From: QZLE01 sp033852135
GTDB taxonomy: Bacteria; Pseudomonadota; Gammaproteobacteria; QZLD01
Assembly (NCBI GenBank): GCA_033852135.1
Contig: JAWSVB010000010.1
Span: 1 to 64,000, forward strand
Direction of reading: 5' to 3'
DNA: 64,000 nucleotides
Shown: piece after piece, positions 50,896-60,104 of the stretch
How positions within the stretch are numbered: position 1 is the first letter of the stretch
Layout: every line of letters starts with the position of its first letter
Notes under the pieces: model-generated
Database searches by the model: none
Told to the model about the DNA's origin: nothing
What the model saw: only the letters and a program-made list of their open reading frames with translations
Made by a program: the position numbers and the translations under genes

Positions 50896-51050
50896 CAGAC
50901 GTTACTGCTAATACGTTATAAGTAGTGATACCTGATTTAGTCTGGGGATCAATGAGATGAATCAATCTATTGCAGATCCCTGTTGATTTGATCGGTATTA
51001 GGTTTTTTTTAATAAGGTTGCAGAACTTTGGAATTGAATTTTTAAGCCGC

Positions 51051-51136
51051 CTGAGCGCAGTCAAAGGGTAATGAAAATGCAAATTAAAAAGTGGTTTCGA
51101 CTTTAGTTTATCTTGATTCTTTCGACTACGCTCAAG
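51051..51136. repeat. Inverted pair of CTGAGCG-type repeats
   Basis: CTGAGCGCAGTCAAAGGG (51051-51068) and its degenerate inverse CTTTCGACTACGCTCAAG (51119-51136) face each other about 50 bases apart. The rest of the gap from 50900 to 51219 contains no gene I can support; GTCATTAGCGGACGAAGGC at about 51189 is a degenerate form of a common GTCATTCCCGCGAA repeat. Confidence 0.5.
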
Positions 51137-51219
51137 ATAAGCCAAGGCCAAAAGGCTTAACCAACTTTTTTATTTTATGGTTCTTATGGGTCATTAGCGG
51201 ACGAAGGCTGGTATCCAGT

Positions 51220-52077
51220 TTACTCTTTAACTTGCTTTCTCAACTCCGGTGTTAACAACAATGGATCAACCATATTCCCATTCAGAGAAACTCCCCAGTG
51301 GAGGTGAGGACCAGTTACCCTTCCTGTACTGCCAACATAACCAATTAGATCACCTTGTTTGACAATAGAGTCTTTGGATGCAGTTATTTTGTCCATATGA
51401 CAGTACATAGAAACAAGGCTATTGCCATGGTCTATAAATACAACATTGCCATTGAAAAAGAAGTTGCCAGTTTCGGTTATTTTGCCTGCAAGTGGTGCGT
51501 ATATTGGGGTGCCTTTAGGGGCTGCTATATCAAGACCACTATGAGGTTTACGAGGCTGGTTGTTGTAAAATCTTTTCAGTCCAAATGGACTGCTGATTAC
51601 ACCTTTAGTTGGTGATTTTAGAGTTAGTGATTCTATATCAAATGGGTCCCAGTTATCTAAAGCCTTTCTGCTTCGTGCTTTCTCTTTTTTATGCCTATCA
51701 AGATTAGCCTTGCTTAGGTTTACATGCTTATTGGATTTTAGCGTGATGTATTGAGATTCATACTCAGCTTGTTTTAGAGTGAAATTGATATTTTTAGTGG
51801 ATTTAGAGGTGGTAACTTTAACTTTATGTATTCCGGGTTTTGCGGATAATCCAATTCCAATAACAGCTTTCCAGATACCATTTTTATTGAATGTTAAAAC
51901 TCTTTTGTTTTTATAGGTAGCGATAGGTGTTGATTTTGATTTGCCAATATCTATGATCGCAATACCACCGGGAATTGGCTTTTGCTTGATGTCAAAAGCT
52001 AAACAGCTGGAGCTGATAAAAAATGAGTTTAGGATGAAAAAGAGTGAAATTAATAATCTGCAAATCAATGTTGTCAC
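51220..52077 (-). CDS. M23 family metallopeptidase (LytM domain), exported
   Basis: A 285-residue exported peptidoglycan-hydrolase-type protein. Signal peptide about 1-24 (LISLFFILNSFFISSSCLA). The N-terminal domain (about 30-130) is beta-rich and not assigned. The LytM domain has PHSGLDIAAPKGTPIYAP with the zinc ligands His and Asp, and TGPHLHWGVSLNG with the two further His. All catalytic residues appear to be present, unlike the EnvC/NlpD activator type, so it probably cleaves peptidoglycan cross-links. Confidence 0.9.
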   Translation of the reverse strand: MTTLICRLLISLFFILNSFFISSSCLAFDIKQKPIPGGIAIIDIGKSKSTPIATYKNKRVLTFNKNGIWKAVIGIGLSAKPGIHKVKVTTSKSTKNINFTLKQAEYESQYITLKSNKHVNLSKANLDRHKKEKARSRKALDNWDPFDIESLTLKSPTKGVISSPFGLKRFYNNQPRKPHSGLDIAAPKGTPIYAPLAGKITETGNFFFNGNVVFIDHGNSLVSMYCHMDKITASKDSIVKQGDLIGYVGSTGRVTGPHLHWGVSLNGNMVDPLLLTPELRKQVKE

Positions 52078-52202
52078 CAGAATAGATAAATGAATAGATG
52101 TAAATCAGTAATCTATAGAGAATATACTATTGAAAATGACTTAACTATATAATTAGAGCTAAGGTTTATATAAAGGTTTCACAAGGTTGAATATTATTGG
52201 TA

Positions 52203-53372
52203 TTAGTGGCTAATATCGTTATGGCTCTCAATTTTACTATCACGTAATTCGATTAGAGATTTAAATTCATCATCTAATGTTGTTTCAAGTGAGCCTATTT
52301 GCTCATGTAATTTAAATGTTTCTGCAAGTATCCCTTTACTATTAGCTGCATAGTTTTCAATGATTTGCACTATGTTTTGTTCTTGATAATCTGAAAGGTC
52401 AAGAGCAATTAGAGAAGCATTAATATCAGATATCATAGAGCGAATTGCATTGATATTTTTTTCGGTTAGATCATTATGCTGTTCTTTAAAATCATTCAAA
52501 GTAGATGAGATCTTATCAAGCATTTGCTCTCTACTTTGGTCTAGTCTTGATTCAAGAATTAGTGATTTTATTCGCTCTTCTGCACCAGAAACAAGAGTGA
52601 AAATAGTATCGTTAAGTGTTCCATAGCGCGCCTCATCATCAATAGGCATATTTCTTACAAGTAGGGCAATATGAGGGAAATAAATAATGGTTTTTTCACC
52701 CATATTAAAAAAGCGTTTTTTCTTTGCTATTGCAGTTTCAAAGACATCAGTTTCAAGCGGTGAAGTTATACCTGTATCAGAAAAATAAATAGGGCTATCT
52801 TGAATCTCTATTCGAATAGAACATGACAGGCCAAGCTGCGTAGTTGTTTGAAAGATAGTGCTGCCAAGTTCTTCAAAGTTCTTGCAGCTATGACTTGATT
52901 CAAAGAAGCGCAGAATATTTCCTAGGTCACTGGAATATGTCATCGCCTGCATTGCGGCATTAAATGACTCTTGTAAATTATTCTCTAATGTCGCTTTTTC
53001 TGTTGCAGCATCCAGAACGTTTTTAATTTTTATGGTTAGTTCATCGTATTCAAATGGTTTGGTTATATAGTCAAAACCTCCAGCTTCATAACCTTGAAGC
53101 TTATGATCTTTAGTTACTTTGGCCGATATAAAAATTACAGGTATGTTTTGAAGATCTGAATTGAGCTTGATTTGTTTGCAGGTTTCATACCCATCCATTC
53201 CTGGCATGGAAACATCAAGTAGTATTAGGTCAGGAGCGACTACAGGCGCTATCTTTAAGCACTCTTCACCGCTGAAAGCAAACTCAATTTTATATTCGCT
53301 TTCAAGAATCTCTTTGATTATCATCTGGTTAATAGATGAGTCGTCAACTGTTAAGATCGTAGGTTGTGTCAT
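52203..53372 (-). CDS. Response regulator, REC domain with unassigned C-terminal region
   Basis: A 389-residue protein. The receiver domain (about 1-120) has DDSSINQ at the start, the phospho-accepting Asp at about 54 in LILLDVSMPGMDGYETC, and the conserved Lys in TKPFEYDE. Residues about 120-280 are GAF-like but not confident, and about 290-389 form a long coiled coil. There is no DNA-binding output domain, so it more likely acts through protein contacts. It is orphan: no histidine kinase adjoins it, but kinases occur at 19023, 58732 and 60105. It lies upstream of phaC on the same strand by about 180 bases (beyond its 5' end). Confidence 0.82.
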   Translation of the reverse strand: MTQPTILTVDDSSINQMIIKEILESEYKIEFAFSGEECLKIAPVVAPDLILLDVSMPGMDGYETCKQIKLNSDLQNIPVIFISAKVTKDHKLQGYEAGGFDYITKPFEYDELTIKIKNVLDAATEKATLENNLQESFNAAMQAMTYSSDLGNILRFFESSHSCKNFEELGSTIFQTTTQLGLSCSIRIEIQDSPIYFSDTGITSPLETDVFETAIAKKKRFFNMGEKTIIYFPHIALLVRNMPIDDEARYGTLNDTIFTLVSGAEERIKSLILESRLDQSREQMLDKISSTLNDFKEQHNDLTEKNINAIRSMISDINASLIALDLSDYQEQNIVQIIENYAANSKGILAETFKLHEQIGSLETTLDDEFKSLIELRDSKIESHNDISH

Positions 53373-53551
53373 AATAAAAAACCCCTAATACAAGCAAAGA
53401 TACTTTATCCATTACTACCAATATTATTGTAGTTGCTGAACAAAAAAACGCATTGTTAGAGATGTTTAAAATTTGAATATTGATAAATTGGTCAAGAATT
53501 TAAATTAGTAAAAAGCTATTTGGCGCATAGTGCTCTAGGTGGTGTTTAAAG

Positions 53552-54622
53552 TTAAAATACATCTCTTTGCATTAACCATTTGCTAATTTTTTTGGGGAGA
53601 GTTGCAAGATTCTTTTTGCTGATAAATGAGCTGACATGTCCACCGTGAGAGATTATCTCATGGTAATCGGTAGTTGATGTGGCACCTTTCAGGGCTTTTG
53701 ATGCTTCTTGCGGAACAATTTTATCTTTGTCTGAAAATATATTTAGTATGGGGGTACTAACTTCTTTTAAATTAATATTATGCTCGCCAACCATAATTGA
53801 AGCAGATAACAGTTTGTTTTGTTGATAAAAATCGGTGCAAAATTGACTAAACGCAGTGCCTGGTTGGTCTGGGCAGTCAAAACTCCATTTTTCAATTCTT
53901 AAGAAAACATCACTTTTATCTTTATCATCAATATTCTTTGAAAAATTAGCATATTTCTTGGTAACAAAATCGAGAGGATTTGTGCTAATTAGATTAAGAT
54001 TTAGCATAGCTCCAGGTATGAGGCCGTGTGATTTTGCAAGCTGATCAAATTTAATATGTTTAGCAAAATGAGATAGTCGATCATGTTGAGTGCTAAAATC
54101 AACAGGGGTGTTAAGGAAAATAAGGTTTGATATGCTATCTGGGTTAATAGAGGTATAGCATAAGTTAAGCACGCCACCTTGGCATATCCCCATCAGGTTA
54201 ATTTTTTCTAAACATGTTTCTCTTTGGATGTGCTTTATACAGGTATGCATAAATCCATTTATATAGTCGTCAAGGGATAAAAATTTGTCTTTTTGCTGCG
54301 GATATCCCCAGTCAATTAGATAAACATCAAATCCTTCGTCAAGTAACTGCTTGATAAATGATCTATCTGGCTGCAGATCTAGAATATATGGCCGATTGAC
54401 TAAAGCATAATTGATAAGAATTGGGGTTATTGCTTTTTTATTTGTGGTTGGATGGTAGTGGTAAAGCTTAAAAATATTACTGCATAGCACTTCATCTCGT
54501 GGTGATGGAGCGATATCAATATCATTTTTTTTAGACATGAGAGTAGATGCATCGCAAATTTTGCGATTAAATTCATTCAGCTCGGAAATTACGTCCTTTG
54601 CATTAAAAGAGTATCTATCCAT
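53552..54622 (-). CDS. phaC: Class III PHA synthase, catalytic subunit
   Basis: Polymerises 3-hydroxyacyl-CoA to polyhydroxyalkanoate in cytoplasmic granules; class III PhaC works with PhaE. The protein has 356 residues, close to the class III length (about 355). It has YALVNRPYILDLQPDRS, the nucleophile box MGICQGGVLNLCY with the catalytic Cys, and Asp in NIFSDKDKIVP and His in ISHGGHVSSF. The TTG at 54634 in the same frame lies just upstream of the preferred ATG at 54622. phaE lies upstream on the same strand with a 230-base gap that holds a hairpin. Confidence 0.93.
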   Translation of the reverse strand: MDRYSFNAKDVISELNEFNRKICDASTLMSKKNDIDIAPSPRDEVLCSNIFKLYHYHPTTNKKAITPILINYALVNRPYILDLQPDRSFIKQLLDEGFDVYLIDWGYPQQKDKFLSLDDYINGFMHTCIKHIQRETCLEKINLMGICQGGVLNLCYTSINPDSISNLIFLNTPVDFSTQHDRLSHFAKHIKFDQLAKSHGLIPGAMLNLNLISTNPLDFVTKKYANFSKNIDDKDKSDVFLRIEKWSFDCPDQPGTAFSQFCTDFYQQNKLLSASIMVGEHNINLKEVSTPILNIFSDKDKIVPQEASKALKGATSTTDYHEIISHGGHVSSFISKKNLATLPKKISKWLMQRDVF

Positions 54623-54720
54623 GGTATAACCCAATCTTGTTAAAATTTAAAACTACTTAATTGAGTGCCAAACTTAATTCAAAAGCGCAGAAATCAATAT
54701 TAATTCCGGGTAGCCACAAT

Positions 54721-54765
54721 TTAGATTGTTCAATATTTCACATGAGCGCAGTGAAATCAATCTAA
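54721..54765 (-). promoter_or_regulatory. Long hairpin in the phaE-phaC gap
   Basis: TTAGATTG (54721-54728) pairs with CAATCTAA (54758-54765), and inside it ATTTCAC (54735-54741) pairs with GTGAAAT (54751-54757), with a six-base bulge on one side. The loop holds ATGAGCGCA. It lies between phaE (upstream on the minus strand) and phaC, so it may modulate relative expression. The loop sequence resembles the CTGAGCG-type repeats. Confidence 0.5.
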
Positions 54766-54853
54766 TCTTATACTTTCAGTTGGTGTTACTAGGTCTGGCT
54801 AGTTATTAGCTATGGGGAAATACTACGTAAGAAGAGATGTGCAGGAGCGGATG

Positions 54854-55906
54854 TTAGTGAAAGTTATCACAAGTTTTTGTTTCTTGCTCATCATTAGGGG
54901 AATTATCAAGAAGCCCTTTTAATTGAGAAATTTGTTGCTTTAGGATTTCTATTTCACTGGTTAGATTATCAATTTTATCGGTATTAACTTGATTGTCGAT
55001 AATACGCTGATGCTGAATGGTGTTAAGGTCTTCCTGGATGGAGTGTTGCTGTTTACGTAGGATATATTGCTCTTTATAAGAAGAATCCAGGTCTTTTTGA
55101 GTTGGTAGACCAGAAAATGTAGATATCGTCTCTGTACAGTTAGCTGTTGCGAGCTTTAATTCACAATAATTATTGATTAGAGCCCCATAAGTCATTGAGA
55201 ACTCTTCAGATGCAGTTGTATGTAGGTACGCTTCCTCACAGCACTCTATCCATATAGAGTATAAATCAGAAATACTGAAAATATCTTTTTCTGTAGGGAT
55301 ATCATCGGCAATTCTCTTTTCAAAATTAAGAGCTGCCTGCGGGATGGCTAAAGATACAATGGCTTGTAGCTTATGATAGCTTTGATAAAAGGTATTCATT
55401 AACTGTAACCCGCTGTAGATTTCATGCTGCCATGAAGATCCAAGAGATTTAGTTCGAATAGTGTTCAGTGATTCTTCAATATTGCTTACGTTTGCCGGAT
55501 TAAACGGAAGTGTTTTATCAATATTGATGAAAAACGGAGTAAGTTTATCAACAGGTATTTCGTTGTCTGAACTGTTTTGAACTGCACTATGATTAGCAAT
55601 GTTGGAATGTTCGCTCAGTAGGTTATTAGCAATACCGTTCCAGCTGTTTTGTTTGTTGTCTGATTCTGATTTGTCGATATTTTTAAGGATTGCATTTTGA
55701 ACAGTGGAAAACCCGAGACCGTTTTCCATTAGAGCAGTTGGAATTGCATCGCAATCCGTTACATATTGAGGCTCATCAGGTTTTTCAGTGTCTATATTAA
55801 ATTGGTTTTGTAGAATATTGTGGAATTCTTTTTTTATAGATTCCCAGGTATCCGTGCTCTGACTTCCTGCAGTGCTTTCATGGCTGTTTTTATACTTATT
55901 TTCCAT
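54854..55906 (-). CDS. phaE: Class III PHA synthase subunit PhaE
   Basis: A 350-residue helical, soluble protein that activates the class III PhaC. The N-terminal half is polar and low in conserved motifs, as usual for PhaE; the middle has LYSIWIECCEEAYLHTTASE and EFSMTYGALINNYCELK, which match PhaE family features. The C-terminal 80 residues form a coiled coil (LDSSYKEQYILRKQQHSIQ onwards, then EIEILKQQISQLKGLL). It precedes phaC on the same strand. Confidence 0.8.
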   Translation of the reverse strand: MENKYKNSHESTAGSQSTDTWESIKKEFHNILQNQFNIDTEKPDEPQYVTDCDAIPTALMENGLGFSTVQNAILKNIDKSESDNKQNSWNGIANNLLSEHSNIANHSAVQNSSDNEIPVDKLTPFFINIDKTLPFNPANVSNIEESLNTIRTKSLGSSWQHEIYSGLQLMNTFYQSYHKLQAIVSLAIPQAALNFEKRIADDIPTEKDIFSISDLYSIWIECCEEAYLHTTASEEFSMTYGALINNYCELKLATANCTETISTFSGLPTQKDLDSSYKEQYILRKQQHSIQEDLNTIQHQRIIDNQVNTDKIDNLTSEIEILKQQISQLKGLLDNSPNDEQETKTCDNFH

Positions 55907-56191
55907 GCGTCAGAATACATCCAGTAATATAATCGCGTTGTTAATACTAACATGGTGAATTTTGCGCTGCAACAGTGATCTAACGCATTTGTTGAATATC
56001 TAATACCATGTTCAGAAAACAGATTTTGAGAGCATATTTTAAGCCCTTTATATATGATAAATGTGATCTAGATATAACTATGAGCAAGAAGTTGTTCACA
56101 TTTGCTGTTTTGTCATTAAATCGGTATATACTTTGTTAGCATAAAGGTAAATTTAGGGATAAATAGATATTTTTATTAAGGATTCATCACG

Positions 56192-58525
56192 GTGACACCC
56201 AGTCAAAATCTAGAGTTGCAAAAAGCACAAGAAGAGATTGCCCAGCTAAAAAAACGCCTTGTCGACTTTGATGAGGAAAGAAACCTATTGCAGAAAATAG
56301 CTGCAGCTCAATCACTTGAAGCGGTTTTTAAAGAGATAGCAATTTTTTTGAAAGAACGTTGGGGCTTTGATTCATTTGGTGTGCAACTTGTCGATCATAA
56401 AGACCACTTATTAAGGTTCCTAAGTAGTTATGGAATGTATGATGGTGAAGATCAGGCTGAAAAAAAGTCATTTAATTTTGATAAAGATCCCAGTGATAAA
56501 GACATTACAAACGACCCATTTTCTAAATTAAGTATTGATATCGATTTGGGTGGAAAATCGATAGCGGCACAAGTTGCTCGTGACTGTAAGTATTTTTATG
56601 CAGATGTCTCTAAGATGACACCAAGGTACCTTGCCAAGTTACCAAAAGAGGATCGTGAAGCAGTAATAGCTGGAGGAATGGCAGAAAACCTATTGATACC
56701 ACTTGCTGATAGCGGTGAGGCTATTGCTGTACTGCACCTTATATCTAAAGATAATACTTTAGGCTTAAGAAAGAAGGATATTGTTAGTATCCAGGATTTT
56801 GTACAAAGCATAGTTGGTCATGTTAAGCGCGAAATTGATAAGTTTGAGCTTGAACGCCTAAAGGTTGAGCAACAAAGGGTAATTGAACAGGTCCAGTTAA
56901 TTGGCTCCCATATTGAGTTAGATGGGTTATTAACCATAATGGGCAATGAGATTGAAAACTGTAACCATTTTGATGGCTACCTTATAAACTTGGTTGATGA
57001 TGAGAAAGAGAACTTAATTTGTGAAAAAATTAAGCTTCCAGAAGAGTTCTCAGAGATTGAAAGTTCATTTTATAAAATGAATTACCCGTTAAAAACTAAA
57101 GATATAACTGTTGATGCCTTTAATAGTTGTGAAACTCTCTATTTCGACTCCGATACCATTCGAGATAAAGTTGGTAGCACAAGGAATCGTTTTGAACGAT
57201 GGAAAATGCAATATTTAGCAATTATTCCAATCATAAGGGAGTCAGAGCCACTTGGAACTATCTTGGTATTTAAGCAGGAAGAGAACCTGCAGCCAGTAAA
57301 AGTTAATTACATCGAGTCTATTGCTTCACTATTTTATGATCAAATTAACAATGCTATTTTTTACAGTAGACTAAAAGAGAAAGAAGCTTTAATAAATACC
57401 GCAAGCTCTAGAAATAAGAGGATGTTGGAAGTTATTAATAATATTAATAACATAACATCAACTGATGAAATCTTTAACATGATTCTAGCGGAACTGTTAT
57501 CTGTGTTTAATTTTGATTTGGGCTCGATACTTTTACATACAGATGAAAAGTTAGTGACTATTGAAAGCACAGTAATCAATAATGAATTTGCTGAAATCAA
57601 TAAAGATTTTTGTGCTTGGAGTATTGCAAACCCATATGAGATTGATATTACTCAAGGGTCAACAGCTATGGCATTTATTAATAATATCCATTTCTATTTC
57701 CCTCACGTAGATAAAATTCGAGAGCTGCCAATGGCGCCTCGGGACAAGTTTATTTTAGATATGCTTGAACCCAAATCATTGATGATAATGCCGATACGCC
57801 GTGGTGAAAAAGCGATAGGGATTATCTGGTTATATAGTTTGAATGAAATCGTAGAATGTTCACAACAAGATATTGATTTAATTGAAATGTTAAGCTCTTT
57901 TGCTGGTACTGCTATTCGTAATGCAGAACTATATACCAAAGTTGATGAGCAAAATAAGCAAATTGAGGTTTTGATTGATAACCTTGAAGAGCAAAATCGT
58001 AAGCTAGCTGATATGGCTCGTAAAGATAAGTTGACAGGGTTATTCAATTTTGGTCATTTCCAAGAGGAAATGGGCAGACTAATCAATGAATATCAAAGAT
58101 TTAAAGGGCAAATGAGCTTATCTTTGGTGATTGTTGATGTTGATCATTTCAAAAAGTTTAACGATACCTATGGGCATACCGGCGGAAATATAGCGCTGCA
58201 AGATATTTCTAGCAGAATTAAACATGCTGCACGCCGAATGGATATTGTTTGTCGCTATGGCGGTGAAGAGTTCATCGTTATTCTACCTAAATGTGATCTT
58301 GAAGGAGCGGTGCGCTTTGCTGAAAGGTTGCGTGAGGATGTGGCGTCAACTCCAGTTAAAACTGATGATGTTGATGTGCCAGTAACAATTAGTCTTGGCT
58401 GTTCAGTTTATAACCCTAATGAAAAGATGACTGAGTTTATTGAGCGTGCTGATCAGGCTCTTTATCGAGCTAAAGAAGGTGGCAGAAATCGTGTGGAATA
58501 TGATGGCGACTTTGGGGTTAAATAA
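56192..58525 (+). CDS. Multi-GAF diguanylate cyclase
   Basis: A 777-residue soluble protein with an N-terminal coiled coil (about 1-35), three GAF-like domains (about 40-210, 230-380, 420-590) and a short helix leading into a GGDEF domain (about 610-777). The signature is GGEEF in CRYGGEEFIVILPKCD, and RRMD five residues before it fits the inhibitory I-site RxxD, so it should make cyclic di-GMP under product feedback. The GAF domains may bind small molecules. GTG start with AAGGA upstream. Its only known neighbours are the tandem kinases downstream. Confidence 0.9.
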   Translation: MTPSQNLELQKAQEEIAQLKKRLVDFDEERNLLQKIAAAQSLEAVFKEIAIFLKERWGFDSFGVQLVDHKDHLLRFLSSYGMYDGEDQAEKKSFNFDKDPSDKDITNDPFSKLSIDIDLGGKSIAAQVARDCKYFYADVSKMTPRYLAKLPKEDREAVIAGGMAENLLIPLADSGEAIAVLHLISKDNTLGLRKKDIVSIQDFVQSIVGHVKREIDKFELERLKVEQQRVIEQVQLIGSHIELDGLLTIMGNEIENCNHFDGYLINLVDDEKENLICEKIKLPEEFSEIESSFYKMNYPLKTKDITVDAFNSCETLYFDSDTIRDKVGSTRNRFERWKMQYLAIIPIIRESEPLGTILVFKQEENLQPVKVNYIESIASLFYDQINNAIFYSRLKEKEALINTASSRNKRMLEVINNINNITSTDEIFNMILAELLSVFNFDLGSILLHTDEKLVTIESTVINNEFAEINKDFCAWSIANPYEIDITQGSTAMAFINNIHFYFPHVDKIRELPMAPRDKFILDMLEPKSLMIMPIRRGEKAIGIIWLYSLNEIVECSQQDIDLIEMLSSFAGTAIRNAELYTKVDEQNKQIEVLIDNLEEQNRKLADMARKDKLTGLFNFGHFQEEMGRLINEYQRFKGQMSLSLVIVDVDHFKKFNDTYGHTGGNIALQDISSRIKHAARRMDIVCRYGGEEFIVILPKCDLEGAVRFAERLREDVASTPVKTDDVDVPVTISLGCSVYNPNEKMTEFIERADQALYRAKEGGRNRVEYDGDFGVK

Positions 58526-58731
58526 TAAAATATTTGATGTACTTTCTAGCGCGACATCAAAATCTATTTTGCAAATAGAAGAATAATTATCAGTTAATAA
58601 TTGATTATAGAATCAACTGAATTCTACTGTGTTTATCTGTCTAACAATAATTTTTTATAGAATAGTCTATCTTTAATAGAGGCGTTAACTCATTTATTAG
58701 GTATGCAGGTTTAATGCATGGGGGATTTGCT

Positions 58732-59880
58732 ATGGATGAAATCAGTACTATGTTTGCACCAGCTGAAAGTGCTGATATGGAAAGTGTGCTTAAAGATGTT
58801 GATTTGATAAGTAATTCTGACTTGGCTCATCACATATCAAATGTGATTCCGTTTACAGTGTTAATATTGAATCATCAGCGTCAAGTTGTATATAAGAGTA
58901 ATAAGTTGATGCAGTTATTGGGTGAAGGTAGTGCCGATACTGAAAATAGTATTGATACTATAATTGGCAAGCGCCCCGGAGAAATTTTTGACTGTATACA
59001 TGCTCAAGAAAGCCCTGGGGGGTGTGGCACAACAGAATTTTGTCGTGAATGTGGTGCTGTACGGGTGATTCTTGAATCGCAGAAGAGTGATAAAATCTTT
59101 CAAGATGAATGTAGAATTAATACTAAAAGCGGTAGTGCTTATGATTTTAGGGTTTGGGCGTCAAAGTATGAGTTTAAAGATAAGCAATTTACTATTTTTA
59201 GCATTTTAGATATTGGTGATGAGAAGCGCAGGAGTGCACTTGAAAGAACCTTTTTCCATGATATTAATAATACAGTTACTAGTATCTCAAACTACACCGG
59301 CTTACTAAAAAAATCACATAAATTTGAAAAATTCCCTAAATATGCAGGGGTTATGCAGCATGCATGTAAAAGATTAATGGATGAAATAAATTCACACCGT
59401 AAACTAAGCGCTGCTGAAAATGGAGATTTAGCAGTTGATGTGTCAGTGCTAAATTCGCTGGAGTTAATTAAAGGGATAGTAAAAACTACAGTTTATAATA
59501 CCGGGATTCAAACAAGTCATATATTAATAGATGAAGACGCACAGGACTTTAGCTTCGATAGTGATCGCTCATTAATATTCAGAATAATAACAAACATGCT
59601 TAAGAATGCGGTTGAGGCATCCATTGAGTACCAAAAAGTAGTTGTCTCCTGCATGAAAGATGAGGGTAGAGCTATTTTTAGCGTCCATAATACTGGGTAT
59701 ATGGAACGCTCTATCCAACTGCAGGTTTTTGAAAGATCATTTTCAACTAAGGGTAGTGGTAGGGGGATTGGAACATATAGCATGAAACTGTTTGGAGAAA
59801 AGTACTTAAAAGGAAAGGTGTGGTTTGAATCTGATAAATGTAAAGGAACTACATTTTATATCTCTATACCACTTAGATGA
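58732..59880 (+). CDS. Cys-rich PAS sensor histidine kinase, paralogue 1
   Basis: A 382-residue soluble kinase. The PAS domain (about 30-165) carries the Cys pattern in DCIHAQESPGGCGTTEFCRE followed by CGAVRVIL: a Cys, then CG, then CxxC-G, suggesting metal, iron-sulfur or redox sensing. The H box is FFHDINNTVTSISNY (His at about 185). The HATPase domain has NMLKNAVEAS and GRGIGTYSMKLFGEKYLKGK. The ATG at 58732 is preferred over 58714 because GGGGGA lies six bases before it and the N-terminus then matches paralogue 2 (both have MFAPAE). No response regulator gene adjoins. Distinguishing heme, cluster or zinc binding is beyond the sequence. Confidence 0.85.
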   Translation: MDEISTMFAPAESADMESVLKDVDLISNSDLAHHISNVIPFTVLILNHQRQVVYKSNKLMQLLGEGSADTENSIDTIIGKRPGEIFDCIHAQESPGGCGTTEFCRECGAVRVILESQKSDKIFQDECRINTKSGSAYDFRVWASKYEFKDKQFTIFSILDIGDEKRRSALERTFFHDINNTVTSISNYTGLLKKSHKFEKFPKYAGVMQHACKRLMDEINSHRKLSAAENGDLAVDVSVLNSLELIKGIVKTTVYNTGIQTSHILIDEDAQDFSFDSDRSLIFRIITNMLKNAVEASIEYQKVVVSCMKDEGRAIFSVHNTGYMERSIQLQVFERSFSTKGSGRGIGTYSMKLFGEKYLKGKVWFESDKCKGTTFYISIPLR

Positions 59881-60104
59881 TCTTTATTTATAACGGTAGT
59901 ATTAAGTTAGATATTGTATTGTCATTCTTAATAGTGATGTTGTAGTTTAGTGTTTAAGTGTACTATAGTTTATATCTGGGAAGCATAAGGAATGTTTCAC
60001 TTAAATAGCAAAATTGGAATCAGGCTTATAAGTTTGTATAACTAGCTTTTTCAATGTTTAGTTTTAAGTGAACAAAGTTGAGTCTGCTGTTTATGGAGAA
60101 GGTG

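Noticed and set aside
50765..51151. Minus-strand 128-residue open frame after the DUF3360 gene
   Set aside because: It consists of intergenic repeats and the terminator hairpin; its composition does not look coding.
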